A stretch of DNA of 9,450 nt from an uncultured Peptococcaceae bacterium (lineage in GTDB: Bacteria > Bacillota > Peptococcia > Peptococcales > Peptococcaceae), in assembly GCA_900553245.1 (NCBI GenBank), contig USCP01000061.1:1-9450 (forward strand). Reading direction: 5' to 3'. Position 1 is the stretch's first letter; the number at the start of each line of letters is the position of its first letter. The notes under the pieces were generated by a model, which was not told the origin of the DNA, made no database searches, and was given only the letters and a program-made list of their open reading frames with translations. The position numbers were made by a program, and so were the translations under genes. Shown here piece after piece: positions 6,018 through 9,450 of the stretch.

Positions 6018-7943
6018 TTAGTACAACTTTGCACCGGCTGGGATGTGGTCGTCTACCATCAACAAATGGAGAGATTCCTTACCGTCTTTTTGGTTCACAG
6101 CACTGATGACCATACCGCAGGAGTCGATGCCCATCATTGCGCGTGGTGGCAAGTTGGTGATGGCAATCAAGGTTTTGCCGATGAGTTCTTCCGGTTCGTA
6201 GTATTCGTGAATGCCGCTGAGGATGGTTCTATCAACGCCGGAGCCATCATCGAGGGTGAATTGAAGGAGCTTTTTGCTCTTTGGCACTGCCTTGCAATCC
6301 AATACTTTTACGGCACGGAAGTCGCTCTTGGAGAAGGTTTCGAAGTCTACCATGTCTTTGAAGAGAGGTTCTACTTCAACACCGGTGAAATCGATTTCTT
6401 CTACAATTGCATCATTCTTTTCTTTCTTTTTAGCAGCCTTTTTGGACTTTGGTTCGTCGAGTGGCTTCATAGTAGGGAAGAGGAGAACGTCGCGGATGGA
6501 TTCTGCGTTGGTAAGGAGCATCACCATACGGTCAATCCCAATCCCGAGGCCGCCGGTTGGTGGCAAGCCGTATTCGAGGGCTTGGATGAAGTCGTTATCC
6601 ATTGGATGGGCTTCGTCGTCGCCTTGACGTTTTGCTTCTACTTGTTCTTCGAAGCGTTGACGTTGGTCGATTGGGTTGTTCAATTCGGAGAATGCATTGG
6701 CGTGTTCACGACCGATGATGAAGAGTTCGAAACGGTCGGTGAGGTCCGGATTGGAGCTCTTGCGACGTGCCAATGGAGAGATTTCTACAGGGTAGTCGGT
6801 GATAAAGGTTGGTTGAATCAAGGTGTGTTCAACAGCGAGGTCGAAGAGTTCTTCGAGAACTTTACCGCGTGGTATATTTTCAGGGATTTCTGCGCCGGCC
6901 TTGCGTGCAGCTTCACGGAATTCATCGTCGCTCATGTCGCCGAGGTAGTCAATGCCGGTGGCATCTTTAACCGCGTCGGTCATGGAGATGCGGCGCCATG
7001 GGCTGTCGAGGTCGATTTCAACGTCGCCGTTCATGAATACGCCGGTGCCGAGGACTTCGTGAGCCACAGTGCGGAAGAGGTCTTCGGTGAGATCCATCAT
7101 GGTTTCGTAGTCACCGTATGCTTGGTATACTTCCAAGAGGGTAAATTCAGGGTTGTGACGGGTGTCAATCCCTTCGTTACGGAATACACGACCGATTTCG
7201 TATACGCGTTCCATGCCACCAACGATGAGACGCTTGAGGTGGAGTTCGAGGGCGATACGCATGTAGAGGTCGATGTCTAATGCATTGTGGTGAGTGATGA
7301 ATGGACGTGCGGTTGCGCCCCCTGCGATGGTATGAAGCACTGGGGTTTCTACTTCGAGGAAGGCATGTTCATCAAGGTAACGACGCACTGCGGTGATGAT
7401 TTTGGAGCGCATCACGAAGGTGTTCTTTACGTCCGGATTCATGATCAAGTCAACGTAGCGTTGACGATAGCGCAGTTCGGTATCGGTCAAGCCGTGATAT
7501 TTTTCAGGAAGTGGACGCATGGACTTGCAGAGGTGTTCGAATTGGCTCACTTTGATACTGAGTTCGCCACGGTCGGTGACGAATACATGACCGGTGATGC
7601 CAACGATGTCACCGATGTCCGCTTTTTTGAAGAACCAGTGCATGTCTTCGCCAATCACATCTTGGCGGGAGTAGATTTGGATGTTGCCGGAAAGGTCCAT
7701 CACATTTGCAAAGCCGGCTTTCCCTTGACCACGTTTTGCCATGATGCGACCGGCGATTTTTACTTCTTCGCCGCTTTCAATGAGGGCATCCTTGTTTTGG
7801 ATGATTTCATCGATGTGGTGGGTGATGTCGTAGCGATGACCGAATGGGTCTACACCGCGTTCACGGAGTGCGTCCATCTTTTCGATGCGCACGTTCATAA
7901 TTTGCTTAAGACCGCCGTCGGCCTTCTTATTGCCGTTAGACAT
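6018..7943 (-). CDS. lysS: Lysyl-tRNA synthetase (class II) with C-terminal tRNA-binding domain
   Basis: A 641-residue class II lysine-tRNA ligase, charging tRNA-Lys in the cytoplasm. Visible parts: an OB-fold anticodon-binding domain (about 62-140, IAGRIMAKRGQGKAGFANV and following); KYHGLTDTELRYRQRYVDLI (148-167), typical of LysRS; motif 2 with RVFRNEGIDTRHNPEFTLLE (252-271); and motif 3 with GLGIGIDRMVMLLT (465-478). The core ends near residue 492, the usual bacterial LysRS length. A Lys-rich linker (about 497-510) follows, then an added OB-fold tRNA-binding domain of the Trbp111/MetRS-beta/EMAPII type (about 533-641), with DFETFSKSDFRAVKVL, DDGSGVDRTILSG, NLPPRAMMGIDSCGM and a PAGAKLY end. 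ATG 7943 is preceded by AAGGAGG placed inside the last codons of greA; only 3 bases separate greA's stop from this ATG, so the two are cotranscribed and probably translationally coupled. Confidence 0.96.
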   Translation of the reverse strand: MSNGNKKADGGLKQIMNVRIEKMDALRERGVDPFGHRYDITHHIDEIIQNKDALIESGEEVKIAGRIMAKRGQGKAGFANVMDLSGNIQIYSRQDVIGEDMHWFFKKADIGDIVGITGHVFVTDRGELSIKVSQFEHLCKSMRPLPEKYHGLTDTELRYRQRYVDLIMNPDVKNTFVMRSKIITAVRRYLDEHAFLEVETPVLHTIAGGATARPFITHHNALDIDLYMRIALELHLKRLIVGGMERVYEIGRVFRNEGIDTRHNPEFTLLEVYQAYGDYETMMDLTEDLFRTVAHEVLGTGVFMNGDVEIDLDSPWRRISMTDAVKDATGIDYLGDMSDDEFREAARKAGAEIPENIPRGKVLEELFDLAVEHTLIQPTFITDYPVEISPLARRKSSNPDLTDRFELFIIGREHANAFSELNNPIDQRQRFEEQVEAKRQGDDEAHPMDNDFIQALEYGLPPTGGLGIGIDRMVMLLTNAESIRDVLLFPTMKPLDEPKSKKAAKKKEKNDAIVEEIDFTGVEVEPLFKDMVDFETFSKSDFRAVKVLDCKAVPKSKKLLQFTLDDGSGVDRTILSGIHEYYEPEELIGKTLIAITNLPPRAMMGIDSCGMVISAVNQKDGKESLHLLMVDDHIPAGAKLY

Positions 7944-7946
7944 GTA

Positions 7947-8441
7947 TTATTCTGCCTCCTTCGCCTTATCAAGGGATACTCTAATAACTTCATATTCGAG
8001 GGTGCCAACAGGTGCATTCACCTTTACGGTTTGACCTTGGCGTTTGCCCAAGAGTGCAGCCCCGAGTGGGGATTCGTTGGAAATTTTGTTTTGCATTGGG
8101 TCAGCTTCGCTGGTACCGACGATACGATATTCTTCAACTTCATCAAATTCAATGTCGCGAACGGTGACATAAGAACCGATGTTGATGACGCCGGAAGAGA
8201 GCGTTTCGTCTTCAATGACTTTTGCTTTATGAATGGTTGCTTCGAGGGTCTGGATGCGCCCTTCGATGAAGGCCTGTTCATTTTTAGCGTCATCGTATTC
8301 AGAGTTTTCGCTAAGGTCACCGAAGTCAATCGCTTGTTTCAGGCGTTCTGCGACTTCTTTACGACGTACAGTTTTTAAGTTGACCAGTTCTTCTTTGAGG
8401 TTCTCAAGACCTTCTCGTGTAAGAATTACAGCTTCATCCAT
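7947..8441 (-). CDS. greA: Transcript cleavage/elongation factor GreA
   Basis: A 164-residue GreA, the factor that enters the RNA polymerase secondary channel and stimulates cleavage of backtracked RNA. The N-terminal coiled-coil hairpin (about 1-75) carries the acidic tip DFGDLSENSEYDDAK, with D42 and E45 as the catalytic pair. The C-terminal FKBP-like domain (about 83-160) has the family block SPLGAALLGKRQGQTV. The length is normal. The frame is open upstream to 8504, but ATG 8441 is chosen because GGAGG (8450-8454) lies 8 bases before it and family homology starts with MDEAVILTREGLENLKEEL. The longer reading would begin at or before the transcription start. It is first in the greA-lysS operon, with a perfect-consensus promoter and a leader of about 70 bases that can form a 5' hairpin. 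Confidence 0.96.
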   Translation of the reverse strand: MDEAVILTREGLENLKEELVNLKTVRRKEVAERLKQAIDFGDLSENSEYDDAKNEQAFIEGRIQTLEATIHKAKVIEDETLSSGVINIGSYVTVRDIEFDEVEEYRIVGTSEADPMQNKISNESPLGAALLGKRQGQTVKVNAPVGTLEYEVIRVSLDKAKEAE

Positions 8442-8449
8442 GTTGGTTG

Positions 8450-8454
8450 CCTCC
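8450..8454 (-). promoter_or_regulatory. Ribosome binding site deciding the greA start
   Basis: On the - strand GGAGG is 8 bases before ATG 8441. No comparable site precedes the in-frame ATG at 8504. Confidence 0.75.
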
Positions 8455-8495
8455 AGTATAAATTTTGCTAAAATAGTTGTTTGCACAATAAATAA

Positions 8496-8513
8496 ATTGG
8501 ACAATCGCCCAAT
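8496..8513 (-). other. Hairpin at the 5' end of the greA-lysS leader
   Basis: On the - strand ATTGGGC-GATT-GTCCAAT forms a 7-bp stem (one G-U pair) with a 4-base loop, directly at the predicted transcript start. No T run follows within the leader, so it is not a terminator. It may protect the 5' end of the mRNA or have a regulatory role. Confidence 0.45.
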
Positions 8514-8520
8514 CTAACTA

Positions 8521-8549
8521 ATTATATTTACTTCTTTATAGAATGTCAA
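8521..8549 (-). promoter_or_regulatory. Perfect-consensus SigA promoter of greA-lysS
   Basis: On the - strand TTGACA (8544-8549) and TATAAT (8521-8526) match consensus at all 12 positions with a 17-base spacer. Transcription would start near 8514, giving a leader of about 70 bases. Confidence 0.88.
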
Positions 8550-8584
8550 GAGAGGGAATATCCAGTTTAAATGCCGTTTTATGG

Positions 8585-8598
8585 CGAATATGTGTTTT
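8585..8598. promoter_or_regulatory. Candidate LexA operator (SOS box) upstream of lexA
   Basis: CGAATATGTGTTTT matches 12 of 14 positions of the Bacillus-type LexA/DinR box CGAACRNRYGTTYC (mismatches at positions 5 and 14). It overlaps the -35 region of the lexA promoter and lies 36 bases from the greA -35, a position that fits autorepression of lexA. Confidence 0.55.
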
Positions 8599-8623
8599 AT
8601 TTCATATTGAAATGGGGTATAAT
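8595..8623 (+). promoter_or_regulatory. lexA promoter
   Basis: A perfect TATAAT (8618-8623) lies 35 bases before ATG 8659. At 17-base spacing the -35 position holds TTTTAT (8595-8600), a poor match overlapping the candidate LexA box. Transcription would start near 8630, downstream of the in-frame ATG at 8624, which rules that codon out as the normal lexA start. Confidence 0.6.
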
Positions 8624-8658
8624 ATGAAGACAAACTGTTACGAAAGGAGAATTGATTT

Positions 8659-9343
8659 ATGGCACTGCCAGAAGAAAGCAAGAGAAAAAAAGACAAAGCC
8701 ACTCACTCCTAGACAGCAAAGTATTCTTCATTTTATTATTAACGAGGTTGAGACACGCGGTTATCCGCCGGCTGTGCGCGAAATCGGTCGTGAGGTTGGA
8801 TTAAGTTCTAGCTCTACGGTGCATGCGCATTTGACAACTCTTGAAAAGAGAGGCTATATCCAACGCGATCCAACCAAGCCTCGCGCGATTATGATTTTAC
8901 GCAATCCGGACGGGACACCATTTAATTTCGGTGTAGAGGTACCGGCGGCGGCTTCCGAGCACGACGAAATCGTTGATTTACCAGTTCTTGGAAATGTGGC
9001 TGCGGGTGAACCGATTTTTGCTGATGAAAATGTTGAAGATAAGATTTCCTTCTCCATGCGCTTTGTTCGCAATGAAGGGGCTTTTATGTTGCGAATCCGC
9101 GGTGAAAGTATGATTAAAGCCGGTATTATGGATGGCGACTATATCATTGTGGCACCGCAGCAAACGGCGCAAAACGGCGACATTGTGGTGGCGTTGATTG
9201 GTGATGAAGCGACTTGTAAAACATTCTATTATGAAAAAAATGTCGTGCGTCTCCAACCGGAAAATGATGAGATGGAACCAATTTATGTAGAGAATCCGAT
9301 GATTATCGGGAAGGTTATTGGCGTATACCGTGACCTTCATTGA
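8659..9343 (+). CDS. lexA: LexA SOS repressor, with apparent one-base frameshift near the start
   Basis: LexA represses DNA-damage genes and self-cleaves when stimulated by RecA filaments. The expected start is ATG 8659, with AAGGAG (8644-8649) 9 bases upstream, but that frame (MALPEESKRKKDK...) stops at TAG 8710-8712. The LexA body is in the next frame. Removing one A from the seven-A run 8685-8691 joins them as MALPEESKRKKTKPLTPRQQ, a normal LexA N-terminus, giving 227 residues. In that numbering: winged-helix DNA-binding domain about 15-80 (YPPAVREIGREVGLSSSSTVHAHL); cleavage site A115-G116 in VAAGEP; catalytic Ser150 in GESM; and catalytic Lys187 in EATCKTF. All key residues are present and the rest of the frame is intact to TGA 9343. 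The cause may be sequence error, a real mutation, or slippage on the A run. Divergent from greA; followed by a strong terminator. Confidence 0.93.
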
Positions 9344-9360
9344 GTCTATTCGAGACAAGC

Positions 9361-9392
9361 AAACGCTTTCGTGATGACGGAGGCGTTTTTTT
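9361..9392 (+). terminator. Rho-independent terminator of lexA
   Basis: A 12-bp stem (9361-9372 and 9377-9388, with two G-U pairs) and GATG loop is followed by a run of seven T's (9386-9392). It starts 17 bases after the lexA stop. Confidence 0.88.
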
Positions 9393-9402
9393 AATTGGCG
9401 AA

Positions 9403-9431
9403 TTGTCAAGTCAAGTGCAACACCTTAGAAT
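9403..9431 (+). promoter_or_regulatory. Probable promoter for a gene beyond the right edge
   Basis: TTGTCA (9403-9408) and TAGAAT (9426-9431), each 5 of 6 to consensus, are 17 bases apart, directly after the lexA terminator. No start codon with a ribosome binding site is visible in the last 19 bases. Confidence 0.45.
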
Positions 9432-9450
9432 GATACAGCTCAAATGGTGT

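Noticed and set aside
6045..7280. Long + strand open frame (411 codons) opposite lysS
   Set aside because: It is antisense to a clearly conserved synthetase, has no ribosome binding site or recognisable family, and its composition mirrors the lysS codons. The same applies to the + strand frames at 7287-8378 (opposite lysS and greA) and 5034-5870 (opposite the lyase).
8624..8658. ATG 8624 as an in-frame LexA start without a frameshift
   Set aside because: It overlaps the end of the -10 box, so it lies upstream of the predicted transcription start. It would add an N-terminus (MKTNCYERRIDLWHC) unlike any LexA, and it ignores the proper ribosome binding site before 8659.
1..9450. Search for CRISPR arrays, tRNA/rRNA genes, insertion sequences, attachment sites or a multi-gene defence system
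   Set aside because: I saw no regularly spaced repeats, no cloverleaf-like sequence, no transposase or integrase and no terminal inverted repeats with target duplications. The EcsC, DUF2971 and XRE genes are in separate units on alternating strands, which does not support calling them one system.

Overview
This 9.45 kb chromosomal window probably comes from a low-to-mid-GC Firmicute (Bacillota), such as a clostridial or Negativicutes-type anaerobe. The evidence is strong GGAGG-type ribosome binding sites, near-consensus SigA promoters, a greA-lysS pair, a LexA of the Gram-positive type, and a secreted protein with copper-amine-oxidase-N-like repeats. The exact genus cannot be fixed from the sequence alone. 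There are no tRNA or rRNA genes, CRISPR arrays, transposases or phage genes.

Layout, left to right. (1) 1-1301, + strand: the 3' end of an unrecognised gene, then a disrupted gene for an exported protein ending in a copper-amine-oxidase-N-like domain. (2) 1355-2089, - strand: an EcsC-family protein, convergent with the preceding gene across a shared bidirectional terminator. (3) 2251-3618, + strand: a long DUF2971 protein, diverging from the EcsC gene. It ends at a second bidirectional terminator facing (4) 3677-4498, - strand, an XRE-type regulator. (5) 4596-5819, - strand: a MalY/PatB-type PLP-dependent C-S lyase in its own transcription unit. (6) 6018-8441, - strand: the greA-lysS operon, driven by a perfect-consensus promoter. 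Its LysRS carries an extra C-terminal tRNA-binding (Trbp111/MetRS-beta-like) domain. (7) 8659-9343, + strand: lexA, divergent from greA, with a candidate LexA box in its promoter and a strong terminator after it. A probable promoter for the next gene sits at the right edge.

Functionally the right half is housekeeping: transcript-cleavage factor, lysyl-tRNA charging and SOS repressor. The left half is accessory: poorly characterised single-gene units separated by bidirectional terminators. The two most notable features are an apparent one-base frameshift in an A7 run near the start of lexA, and the disrupted signal-peptide region of the secreted-protein gene. Both could be real biology or sequence error. 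I found no clear undescribed multi-gene system. The best candidates for unusual biology are the LysRS fusion, the enlarged DUF2971 protein and the lexA start region.
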